Source: CAZAPG01 sp964486935 (GTDB lineage Bacteria > Chloroflexota > Anaerolineae > 4572-78 > J111). Taken from it: a stretch of 64,000 bases of DNA. Each line of letters begins with the position of its first letter. Position 1 is the first letter of the stretch. Below the pieces are notes generated by a model. That model was given only the letters and a program-made list of their open reading frames with translations. It was not told the DNA's origin and searched no databases. The DNA lies in assembly GCA_964486935.1 (NCBI GenBank), contig CAZAPG010000015.1, forward strand, positions 1 through 64,000, read 5' to 3'. The position numbers and the translations under genes were made by a program. Positions 35,675-42,622 of the stretch are shown here, one piece after another.

Positions 35675-35690
35675 AGGACCTTGTGGTCCT
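35675..35690. repeat. hairpin 1 in cotH leader
   Basis: AGGACC (35675-35680), TTGT, GGTCCT (35685-35690); it ends 10 bases before the cotH ATG on the minus strand and so lies at the ribosome-binding site. Confidence 0.6.
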
Positions 35691-35701
35691 AATCGCTTCT
35701 A

Positions 35702-35718
35702 AGAAACACGCTGTTTCT
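35702..35718. repeat. hairpin 2 in cotH leader
   Basis: AGAAACA (35702-35708), three bases, TGTTTCT (35712-35718): seven perfect pairs. Confidence 0.6.
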
Positions 35719-35728
35719 GGCCCAATGA

Positions 35729-35761
35729 AGACCTCAAAGGTTTCAAAAACCTTTGAGGTCT
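35729..35761. repeat. hairpin 3 in cotH leader, 15 perfect base pairs
   Basis: AGACCTCAAAGGTTT (35729-35743), three-base loop CAA, then the exact reverse complement (35747-35761). This is strong enough to be a mobile palindromic element or a transcription attenuator; there is no T run after it on either strand. Confidence 0.75.
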
Positions 35762-35818
35762 GGAGGAGCTCCCAGGTAACAGCTGTCATCCGAATTTGTT
35801 TAATGCTACAAATGACTC

Positions 35819-35847
35819 AGTTTACCGAATTTATTGGATTTGGGCAA
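35819..35847 (-). promoter_or_regulatory. promoter of the cotH-VTC-DUF4956 operon
   Basis: Minus strand: TTGCCC (35847-35842), 17 bases, TAAACT (35824-35819). The leader would be about 145 bases and contain all three hairpins. Confidence 0.45.
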
Positions 35848-35975
35848 TTCAGGCAACTGTTGCCGGGGCAGGTTGAATTGAAACGGCGCGGGTTTGTTTG
35901 GGGCCGGCAAGCCCGGTTTGGGAGAGGCTATAACCAGGCATATCTTGTTAAAAATGGGGTCTGCTTTGTTTAAAG

Positions 35976-36422
35976 CTACTGAACCTGGGTTTCGCACGAG
36001 GGGTTAAATGTATCAACTCCACCTTCGCCGTAACATTCATCGCCGGGGCCGTCATCACCGCTGAGGGAATCGCTGCCATTGCCGCCCAGCAAAATATCAT
36101 TGCCATTGCCGCCTTGCAGGGAGTCGTCGCCATCGCCGCCCACAATACAGTCGTCGCCATCGCCGCCATCGAGGGCGTTGGCCCCGGCGGTCCCCAAAAT
36201 TAAATCGTTGCCGGGGCCGCCGTTGCCGTTGGCAACAATGTTGTCAAGATTCAGCGCGGCGCAGGCCGCCGGTTTCAAATGGTTGGCGGTGATAGTTTGC
36301 GAGAAGTTGTGCAGCCCGCTTTCGGCAATTGTGTTGGCGGTGGCAAAAGCAGAAAAAAGGCCGACCAGAATCAACAGCATCAGCATCAGCCAGGCCAGGC
36401 GTAGCAACAGGCGGGGTTTCAT
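35976..36422 (-). CDS. small exported RTX-repeat (calcium-binding) protein
   Basis: A 148-residue exported protein. Hydrophobic signal (about 8-28) ends AFATANTIAESG, the same cleavage region as in the small exported protein at 38059-38442. The mature part carries about six tandem RTX nonapeptides (GGxGxDxxx, for example GGDGDDCIVGGDGDDSLQGG), which bind calcium in parallel beta-rolls. Three or four Cys are present, unusual for RTX repeats. Start overlaps the signal-peptidase gene's stop by four bases (ATGA); AGGTGAG precedes it. Confidence 0.85.
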   Translation of the reverse strand: MKPRLLLRLAWLMLMLLILVGLFSAFATANTIAESGLHNFSQTITANHLKPAACAALNLDNIVANGNGGPGNDLILGTAGANALDGGDGDDCIVGGDGDDSLQGGNGNDILLGGNGSDSLSGDDGPGDECYGEGGVDTFNPSCETQVQ

Positions 36423-37987
36423 AGAGGTCTCACCTTTATTAACGAGGCCGGGCGCTTGAGTTTGCCGGTTTCTTTAACCAATTGATAGTGGTAGGCTGCG
36501 CCGTTATCCTGCACAAAATAGTGGTGAATCGACCCGCGCACCTGGCGTAAAATCATCCGCTCGTTGCGCCCGGCAATTTTAGCCAGGTCGTCCATCGAGG
36601 TAACTTCGATAATTGGGCTGTTCACTGCAAAATCGGTGTTGTGTACGGTAATCAGCAGGTTGCCATATTTGGTCTCTATCTCTGAGGTGGGGTTTTGCCG
36701 CCGCTCGTTAAGAACAATTGCGCCCATACCCAGGGCGCTGCCGCCAAACAGGGTCAGGCCAATCATAGCCAGCAGCCGCAGGGTAGAGATGTTGAGCCGG
36801 TATCCCATTACCGAGAAAGTGTTGGGCGCGTTAATCTCTTGCTGCACCGCGCCGCTTTGGGAAACAACAAAGGGGTCGGCCTGCCCTTTGGGCGCGGGCG
36901 CAACCTGCATTTGCAAAGGATTCAACTGAAACGCCAGCCGGGGGGTAAATTCTTCGCGCAGTTCATGGCCGGCCAGGGTTCCGTTAATGGTTACTGCCGG
37001 CGCAACTACCAGCCCGTACTGTTGATTTTGCAGGCCGGTTTGCTGCTCCAGATTGTTGATGACGCCCTGCACCTGGGTCAGGTCGATAATGCCGGCGGCG
37101 TTAAAAGTGGCGCCGGCAAAGCCGGTTTCGGGCTGAAGTTCAATCACCCAGTTCCAGCCGCTGCTGTGGTTGATAATTAAATCGAGCCGGTGCGTGCCCG
37201 ACACGTTGGGCGGCAGGTCTGAAATTAACTGGTAGCTAAAATTAATGCTCACTTTATCAATGAGCTGCCTGAAAACGGGTTCGCCGGCCTGCACCCGGTT
37301 GGCGCTGTAAACGCCGGCGGGGGCGTCGGCAGAATAGCTAAAAGCGCCCACCTGCTTGTAAGTAATATCTTCTAACTGAGATATGGTTAGGGGCTGGTTA
37401 AAGGCGTAAATTGCCAGCAACAGCGAAGTTATTGCCATTGCCGCCAGAAAAAAGAGAATATCCATTTTACTCACGGATTGATTTTCCATAGGGCGCTCCT
37501 TGGTTGATTTTGGGTTGAACCGCTGCGCGCTGCCCGGCATTGAAAGAAACATAAATACAATGGTTGCGGCCAGGCCGCCTAATATCCACGGGCTGCGTAA
37601 TTTAGACAGGGTTTTGCCCAAACGGGGAATGTGCAGCCACAGCTTGCCTATTAGTTCGGTTGAGTCGGGGCGATAGGTATCGGTCCAGTCGTTGTTATCG
37701 CCTTTAAACACAAAGCGGTGGCCGTCGGTACCAATAATGCGGTGGAATACCGGGCCAATTTCCGGGTGCCGGTAGGTGGCAATATCGCCAATCCGGTACT
37801 CGCCGGCCCGATACAAAACCACCAGGTCGCCGCGCTCAAACAGGGGTTCCATGCTGTTGCCATTGATAATGGCGTATGCAGCCTGCCCCCCAAATTGCGC
37901 CGGCGCAAAAACCAGCCAGATAAGCCCAACCCAAAAAAGTCCTGTGATTGAAAAGATTGTTCCGGTTTTGCGCTGCGCTGGCTTCAT
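36419..37987 (-). CDS. SipW/archaeal-type signal peptidase I fused to a DUF5305-like domain
   Basis: A 522-residue membrane protein. Residues 1-165: signal peptidase of the S26B (ER/SipW) kind, with catalytic Ser in INGNSMEP and His in FHRIIG where bacterial LepB has Lys; KGDNND supplies the acidic residue. A helix follows. Residues about 175-510: a DUF5305-like region with membrane helices at each end and a large extracytoplasmic beta domain. I start at the ATG at 37987; a GTG 36 bases upstream lies in the hairpin at 38010-38043. Its neighbours on both sides are exported proteins with matching signal sequences, so it is probably their dedicated peptidase. Confidence 0.85.
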   Translation of the reverse strand: MKPAQRKTGTIFSITGLFWVGLIWLVFAPAQFGGQAAYAIINGNSMEPLFERGDLVVLYRAGEYRIGDIATYRHPEIGPVFHRIIGTDGHRFVFKGDNNDWTDTYRPDSTELIGKLWLHIPRLGKTLSKLRSPWILGGLAATIVFMFLSMPGSAQRFNPKSTKERPMENQSVSKMDILFFLAAMAITSLLLAIYAFNQPLTISQLEDITYKQVGAFSYSADAPAGVYSANRVQAGEPVFRQLIDKVSINFSYQLISDLPPNVSGTHRLDLIINHSSGWNWVIELQPETGFAGATFNAAGIIDLTQVQGVINNLEQQTGLQNQQYGLVVAPAVTINGTLAGHELREEFTPRLAFQLNPLQMQVAPAPKGQADPFVVSQSGAVQQEINAPNTFSVMGYRLNISTLRLLAMIGLTLFGGSALGMGAIVLNERRQNPTSEIETKYGNLLITVHNTDFAVNSPIIEVTSMDDLAKIAGRNERMILRQVRGSIHHYFVQDNGAAYHYQLVKETGKLKRPASLIKVRPL

Positions 37988-38009
37988 GCTGGCAACCCGC
38001 CTGATATGC

Positions 38010-38043
38010 AAAAGTGCGACCACCGGCTGGCGGTCGCACTTTT
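38010..38043 (-). terminator. terminator or attenuator between the small exported protein and the signal peptidase
   Basis: AAAAGTGCGACC (38010-38021) pairs perfectly with GGTCGCACTTTT (38032-38043). It lies 15 bases after the stop at 38059 and 22 bases before the peptidase start on the minus strand; the T run is within the stem. It would lower transcription of the peptidase relative to the exported protein. Confidence 0.7.
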
Positions 38044-38058
38044 GGCTAAACGATTAGA

Positions 38059-38442
38059 TTATTCGGCAGCTACCACGTTCAATGAGTCGGCATCGGCGGT
38101 GTTGGTGCTGGTGATAACGCAGTTCCAGGTAGAGCCGGCGCTATTGGCGCAGCTAAACCAGTTGTCGCTGCCGGACACAACCTCTACAAATACTTCGGTG
38201 GGGGTGCCGGCCCCGGCGGTGGCGGCCAGGTCAAAGGTAACTTCATCAAGGGTGCTGGGGTTGCCGTCGTCGTTGGTGTCGTAGGTGATGTTTGAAGCCG
38301 TGTAGCCGCTAATCGTTCCGCTTCCGTCGCCCGCGCCGCTTTCGGGCACAGTATTGGCCGCCGCAAAGGCGTACACGCTGGCTGCCACAATCAGAGTGGG
38401 GATGAGCAACAATAAGTTCTTGATACTAAAAATGCGAGACAT
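38059..38442 (-). CDS. small exported protein with SipW-type signal sequence
   Basis: A 127-residue exported protein. A basic start (MSRIFSIKN) and hydrophobic stretch (about 9-27) are followed by AFAAANTVPESGAGDGSG, the kind of signal seen in TasA/CalY-like substrates of SipW. The mature 95 residues are Thr/Ser/Asp-rich and beta-like (ISGYTASNITYDTNDDG, then VTFDLAATAG), with two Cys ten residues apart that may form a disulfide. Very strong ribosome-binding site AGAAGGAG. Probably made in quantity, as a fibre or surface subunit; this is inference. No family name assigned. Confidence 0.75.
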   Translation of the reverse strand: MSRIFSIKNLLLLIPTLIVAASVYAFAAANTVPESGAGDGSGTISGYTASNITYDTNDDGNPSTLDEVTFDLAATAGAGTPTEVFVEVVSGSDNWFSCANSAGSTWNCVITSTNTADADSLNVVAAE

Positions 38443-38849
38443 GTTTTTCTCCTTCTAGAAGTGTTATTGTTAATAATTACTACTGAATTAGTTGGTAGCT
38501 TTGCAGTAGTAAGATTGAATTGTTAAAGGGCATCTTGCGTTGGGGTACTAAAAAATAATTACCGGATTTTCCTTTTTGGTCCTTACCTGAAACTTTCCTT
38601 GATGTGGCTTACTCCTTTCGCAATTAAACTCTGACCGCTCGTGATCTGGAAATGGTCTTATCATGCACACATTTTTATTCTAACCGGTAACTGTGTTGAA
38701 ATATATGAACAAAACATTCCATTTAGGTTGAATTTTCGTTGGAAAAAATTAACAAGCATTGACAGTTTCAATTGTTAAGGCCACAATTAAATTGGCTACT
38801 TTGCTATCAACCCCTTGTGTGATATACTCCCCGGCTTGGAGCGCGTTTT
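38443..38849. other. 407-base divergent intergenic region
   Basis: No gene seen. The right end holds the promoter of the GH99-like gene. The left 250 bases are a long AT-rich leader of the small exported protein with GCGAAAGGAG near 38617 (minus strand) but no start codon after it; I could not match a known riboswitch. Confidence 0.5.
38801..38828 (+). promoter_or_regulatory. promoter of the GH99-like gene
   Basis: TTGCTA (38801-38806), 16 bases, TATACT (38823-38828). The leader is only about 15 bases and includes the GGAG ribosome-binding site. Confidence 0.55.
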
Positions 38850-40997
38850 ATGAATTCAGGTGCAAAAGTTCTGGTAACGCTAATAACCCTGTTAATTTTA
38901 ACCTCTGCGACCGCCCATTCATCATCTTTGGCGGCGCAATCGCCGCCGGTTTTGGCCTTTTACTACGCCTGGTTCGACCAGAACACCTGGACCTCTGGAA
39001 AATCGGTTGACCTGCCGGCAACGCCCTACAGTTCCGCAGACCCAACCACCATCGAGCGACACGTAGCCCAGGCCCAAAGCGCCGGCATCGACGCGCTGGT
39101 GCAATCGTGGTACGGGCCGCAGGTAGAAAACAACCAGACCGAAACCAACTTTCGCCTGTTGCTGGAGGTGGCTCAGACGCGCGGCTTTCAGGCCGCCGTA
39201 GATTTTGAAACCACCAGCCCTTTTTTGGGTGATGCCGGGGCCGTGATCAACGCCCTGACCACGCTGCTGGCTACCCACGCTCAGCACCCGGCTTACTTGC
39301 GCTATCAGGGCAAGCCGGTCATTTTCTTTTGGCGGCAGCAACGCTTCGCGGTTGATGAATGGCAGACCATTCGCACTCAGGTTGACCCGAACCGCAGCGC
39401 CTACTGGATTGCCGAAGGCACTGATATTACCTATCAGGCCGTTTTCGACGGCCATCACCTGTACAGCATTGCCTGGGCCGACTCGGCAGCCGGTCAGCTT
39501 TCAAAATGGGGCAACCTGCTGCGCAATTACGAGTCGGAAAATCAGGTTGACCGGCTGTGGGTGGCTACCACCATGCCCGGCTATAATGATACAAATTTGC
39601 CGCGCGACAATGCTTTTGCCGTATCTCGGCGCAACGGCGATTATTTTAGGGAAACCTGGCAAGGCGCGCTGGCCAGCCAGCCCGATATGATTATCATCAC
39701 CAGCTTTAACGAATGGCTGGAAGGCACTCACATCGAGCCGAGCGCCAGCTTTGGCAACCTCTATCTGGAAGTGGCCCGCGAGCTGGTAACGGAGTTGCGC
39801 GGCAGCCCGCCCGCCATCCCGCCCCCCGCCGAGTTGCAATTGGCCCCGGCCCAGCAACCTCCCGCCCAGGACCCCCCCGCCAACGACGGCCCCTATATTC
39901 AAACCGGCAGCATTACCAACGTGCGCGGCGGCCCCTCTACCGATTTTGAAGTGGTTGGGCGTTTGGCGGCCAATGATACAGCCACAGTGGTGGGTCAAAA
40001 TGAGGCCGGCGACTGGTGGCAAATTGAATTTGCCCCGGCTGCCAATGGATTGGCCTGGGTAGCCGCCGAGGTGGTAGATTTTGTGGGCGACGCCTCAGCC
40101 GTGCCCGTTGTTGCCGCGCCCGCTGCTCCGGCCGCAACTGACCAAAGTAACAGCAACCAATCCGCCCAGGCCGAAGATGCCGCCCCCCGCGTTATCATTC
40201 CGGCGGGCGGGGTGAATTTGCGTTCCGGGCCGGGCCTAACTTTTGAGTTGTTGGGACGCCTGGAAGAAAACGAGTCGGCTTTGGTGGTGGGTCAAAATGA
40301 GGCCGGCGATTGGTGGCAAATTGAGTATCTCCCGGCAGAAGATGGCCGGGCCTGGGTGGCGGCAGTAGTGGTTGATTTTGAAGGCGACCGCAACAGCGTG
40401 CCTCTGGCCCTGGAGCTGGCCGCCCCCGACACATTGGTAACGCCCGCGCCCGCGCCGCCGGTAATTGAGGGCAGCGTTGAGGCGATTGACCCGGTTAATG
40501 TGCGCTCTGAGCCATCGCTGGAGGGGGTGATTTTGGGCGGCCTCTACCCCGGCGAAACCGCCGACGTACTGGCCGTGAGCGAGGATGGCGACTGGTGGCA
40601 GATTGAATTTGCCGGTGCGCCGGAGCAGACGGCCTGGGTAGCGGCTGAATTTGTGCTCTTTGCCGGCCAGCAAAACAGCGTACCCATTTTTGGCATTGGC
40701 ACGGTGACGCCCACACCCGGCCCAACCAACACCCCTACCGCTACCCCGGCGGCCACACCCACGCCCACCCTGGTTAGAGAGCAGCCCACCTTTGCGCCAA
40801 CCGCCACTTCGGTGTATCAGGCTACTTCGTCGGCGCTGCTGGAAGCGCGGGGTACGCCCGACCCGCCACTTGGCGAGTCGTCCGACTCTGGCGGGTTTGC
40901 TTTTTCATGGAGCGGTATTCCGTGGGGTATTCTGAGTGTGCTGGCAATTATTGGCTTTTTCTGGTACCAGTTTAATTTGCGCCGGCGCCGGCGCTAG
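38850..40997 (+). CDS. exported GH99-like glycoside hydrolase with three SH3-like domains and membrane anchor
   Basis: A 715-residue surface protein. Signal peptide (about 7-30). Residues about 33-325: a GH71/GH99-like barrel with VLAFYYAWF at the start and SFNEWLEGTHIEP near the end, the catalytic region of endo-alpha-mannosidase-like enzymes. Three bacterial SH3-like domains follow (about 348-412, 448-515, 543-608), each with NVRxxPS or NLRSGPG and GDWWQIE, which usually bind cell wall. Then a Thr-Pro-rich stalk, a C-terminal helix (about 688-708) and an Arg-rich tail. Substrate unknown. Confidence 0.87.
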   Translation: MNSGAKVLVTLITLLILTSATAHSSSLAAQSPPVLAFYYAWFDQNTWTSGKSVDLPATPYSSADPTTIERHVAQAQSAGIDALVQSWYGPQVENNQTETNFRLLLEVAQTRGFQAAVDFETTSPFLGDAGAVINALTTLLATHAQHPAYLRYQGKPVIFFWRQQRFAVDEWQTIRTQVDPNRSAYWIAEGTDITYQAVFDGHHLYSIAWADSAAGQLSKWGNLLRNYESENQVDRLWVATTMPGYNDTNLPRDNAFAVSRRNGDYFRETWQGALASQPDMIIITSFNEWLEGTHIEPSASFGNLYLEVARELVTELRGSPPAIPPPAELQLAPAQQPPAQDPPANDGPYIQTGSITNVRGGPSTDFEVVGRLAANDTATVVGQNEAGDWWQIEFAPAANGLAWVAAEVVDFVGDASAVPVVAAPAAPAATDQSNSNQSAQAEDAAPRVIIPAGGVNLRSGPGLTFELLGRLEENESALVVGQNEAGDWWQIEYLPAEDGRAWVAAVVVDFEGDRNSVPLALELAAPDTLVTPAPAPPVIEGSVEAIDPVNVRSEPSLEGVILGGLYPGETADVLAVSEDGDWWQIEFAGAPEQTAWVAAEFVLFAGQQNSVPIFGIGTVTPTPGPTNTPTATPAATPTPTLVREQPTFAPTATSVYQATSSALLEARGTPDPPLGESSDSGGFAFSWSGIPWGILSVLAIIGFFWYQFNLRRRRR

Positions 40998-41007
40998 CTG
41001 AGTCAAC

Positions 41008-41042
41008 AAAAAACACCCCGTCTGCCCGGCGGGGTGTTTTTG
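41008..41042. terminator. bidirectional rho-independent terminator
   Basis: AAAAAACACCCCG (41008-41020), loop, CGGGGTGTTTTT (41030-41041). It lies between the GH99-like gene and the convergent osmC gene and serves both. Confidence 0.88.
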
Positions 41043-41060
41043 TTTTAAACCTATGAGCAG

Positions 41061-41489
41061 TTAGCTGTTGAGGGTAGCATTTACGCTGATTTCAACGCCG
41101 GTAAGGGCTTTTGAAACCGGGCACCCTTTTTTAGAAACTTCGACCTGCTCCGCAAAGGTTTTTTCGTCCACGCCGGGCACGTCGGCGGCGCAAGTCAGTT
41201 GAATTTTGGTGATAAAGGGAGCGCCGTCAACCTGCTCCAAATGAACTTTGGCGGTGGTGTGAATTTTGTTGGGCGGAAAACCGGCCTTGCTCAGCACGGC
41301 GCTTAAAAACATAGAAAAGCAGCCGGCATGGGCCGCGCCAATTAGTTCTTCGGGGTTGGTGCCGGTTCCCTCTTCAAAACGCGAGGCATATGAATATGCG
41401 CCGTCAAAGGCCCCGCTGCCAAACCTCATCGCGCCCTTGCCTTTTTGTAAATTGCCTTCCCATACAGCTTCTGCACTGCGAACTGCCAT
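41061..41489 (-). CDS. OsmC-family peroxiredoxin
   Basis: Thiol peroxidase of the OsmC/Ohr superfamily, reducing organic hydroperoxides. The 142-residue protein has both catalytic Cys: AAHAGCFSMFL (about 57) and SKKGCPVSKAL (about 122), with the Arg/Glu pocket in SRFEEGTGTNPEELI. The FEEGTGTNPEEL form is of the OsmC rather than Ohr branch. Ribosome-binding site GGAGGTGA. Monocistronic, with its own promoter and terminator. Confidence 0.93.
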   Translation of the reverse strand: MAVRSAEAVWEGNLQKGKGAMRFGSGAFDGAYSYASRFEEGTGTNPEELIGAAHAGCFSMFLSAVLSKAGFPPNKIHTTAKVHLEQVDGAPFITKIQLTCAADVPGVDEKTFAEQVEVSKKGCPVSKALTGVEISVNATLNS

Positions 41490-41533
41490 CAGTCACCTCC
41501 AATGCTAGTAATTTAATCTTGAATAAGGTCATC

Positions 41534-41561
41534 ATTATACTTGATGATAGTGGCCCGTCAA
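41534..41561 (-). promoter_or_regulatory. osmC promoter
   Basis: Minus strand: TTGACG (41561-41556), 16 bases, TATAAT (41539-41534), about 45 bases before the ATG. Confidence 0.6.
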
Positions 41562-41621
41562 GCAGGTGATGGTTTGTATGACTTGTCACTTTGATTGAGC
41601 GTAACTACAGCGGCTTCATAA

Positions 41622-42377
41622 TTATTGGGATGCTGGCCACTGCCAGCAGCGTAGTTGCCAATGTTGCCCTTGCGCCGCTACAGCGGCAATGTAGCCGGGC
41701 GCGGGGGTTAAGGCTTTCAGCGTCCAGCGCCGGCTTTCCCGGGGGTCTGTTTTAACTTTGAGCAGGGCGGCCGGTTGGCCGGGGATTAAGGAGACATCAA
41801 AGGCATCCAGCGGTATGGATAAACCCTGGCCCAGGGCTTTGATGTAGGCTTCCTTGCGCGTCCAGCAGTTGAAAAAACCGGCGGCCTTTTGCGCGGGCGG
41901 CAGCGCCAGCAGTTGGGCCTGCTCTTGCGCCGAAAAAAAACGGCCGGCAATTTGCTCAAGATCTGGCAGGGGTTTGATATATTCAACATCAATGCCAACT
42001 TCCCGGCCCAATGTAAAGGCGTATAGCGCCAGCTCGTGCGAGTGGGTTAGGTTAAAGCTGAGGGGCGGGTTGCCCGCCGGCTGCGCCAGATAAGGCTTGC
42101 CCTGAGCGCCGTAGCTAAAACGCAACCGGTCTGGCTCCAGGTTGAGATAGCGGCCAAGGATAACCCGCAGAATGCCGCGCCCAGCCGTAAAGCGACGCCT
42201 GTCGCGTTCAAAGTGAAATCGTTCTGCCCGTTGGCGCTCATCGTTTGAGAGGGTTGCGGCCAGCCGGTCTACAATGTCTGCCGGTTGATTGAGCGTGGCC
42301 TGCCAGACGTGAACATCTTCACTAGATAAAACCGGGCTGGCCGGAGGAGGAAGCCACGGTTGGCTCAATGTGGTCAT
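41622..42377 (-). CDS. Sfp-type 4'-phosphopantetheinyl transferase
   Basis: Transfers phosphopantetheine from CoA to the carrier domains of the peptide synthetases encoded just upstream. The 251-residue, two-lobed Sfp-type protein has the Mg-binding GIDVEYIKPL (about 125-134) and the FFNCWTRKEAYIKALGQGL motif (about 168-186), both intact. It is last in the operon, starting 8 bases after mbtH, and makes the cluster self-sufficient for activation. Confidence 0.95.
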   Translation of the reverse strand: MTTLSQPWLPPPASPVLSSEDVHVWQATLNQPADIVDRLAATLSNDERQRAERFHFERDRRRFTAGRGILRVILGRYLNLEPDRLRFSYGAQGKPYLAQPAGNPPLSFNLTHSHELALYAFTLGREVGIDVEYIKPLPDLEQIAGRFFSAQEQAQLLALPPAQKAAGFFNCWTRKEAYIKALGQGLSIPLDAFDVSLIPGQPAALLKVKTDPRESRRWTLKALTPAPGYIAAVAAQGQHWQLRCWQWPASQ

Positions 42378-42385
42378 GGCGGGCT

Positions 42386-42610
42386 TTATGAGTCGCCGGC
42401 AGATTTTTCCATTTGCTGGCGCAGGCTAAGGGGGCGCATATCGCTCCAGACTTCTTTGATATAAGCCAGACATTCGGCCTTGAGGCCGGTTTTGCCTGCA
42501 TCTTGCCAGCCGGGCGGGTTCTCCCGGTCGGCCGGCCAGATGGAGTATTGCTCTTCGTGATTGATGACAACCTTGTAGATGGTTTTGTCCTCGGTTTCTT
42601 CAAAACTCAT
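42386..42610 (-). CDS. MbtH-like protein
   Basis: Small chaperone-like partner of adenylation domains. The 74-residue protein has the family signature: NHEEQYSIWP, PPGWQDAG, and YIKEVWSDMRPLSL. An ATG 12 bases upstream is in frame, but GGAGG at five bases before the second ATG (42610) makes that the start. It lies directly after the large synthetase gene. Its presence suggests at least one adenylation domain here needs it. Confidence 0.95.
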   Translation of the reverse strand: MSFEETEDKTIYKVVINHEEQYSIWPADRENPPGWQDAGKTGLKAECLAYIKEVWSDMRPLSLRQQMEKSAGDS

Positions 42611-42622
42611 GCTCGCCTCCAT

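Larger units (their letters stand above)
35665..35975. other. 311-base spacer: cotH promoter and three-hairpin leader
   Basis: No gene seen. It holds, in minus-strand order, the RTX gene's downstream sequence, a promoter at 35819-35847 and three consecutive perfect hairpins between that promoter and the cotH ATG. Confidence 0.6.

Noticed and set aside
35683..35973. Plus-strand reading frame of 96 codons
   Set aside because: It runs through the three hairpins and the cotH promoter, with no ribosome-binding site or domain.
36079..36459. Plus-strand reading frame rich in Ser and Pro
   Set aside because: It is the complement of the RTX repeats of the minus-strand gene.
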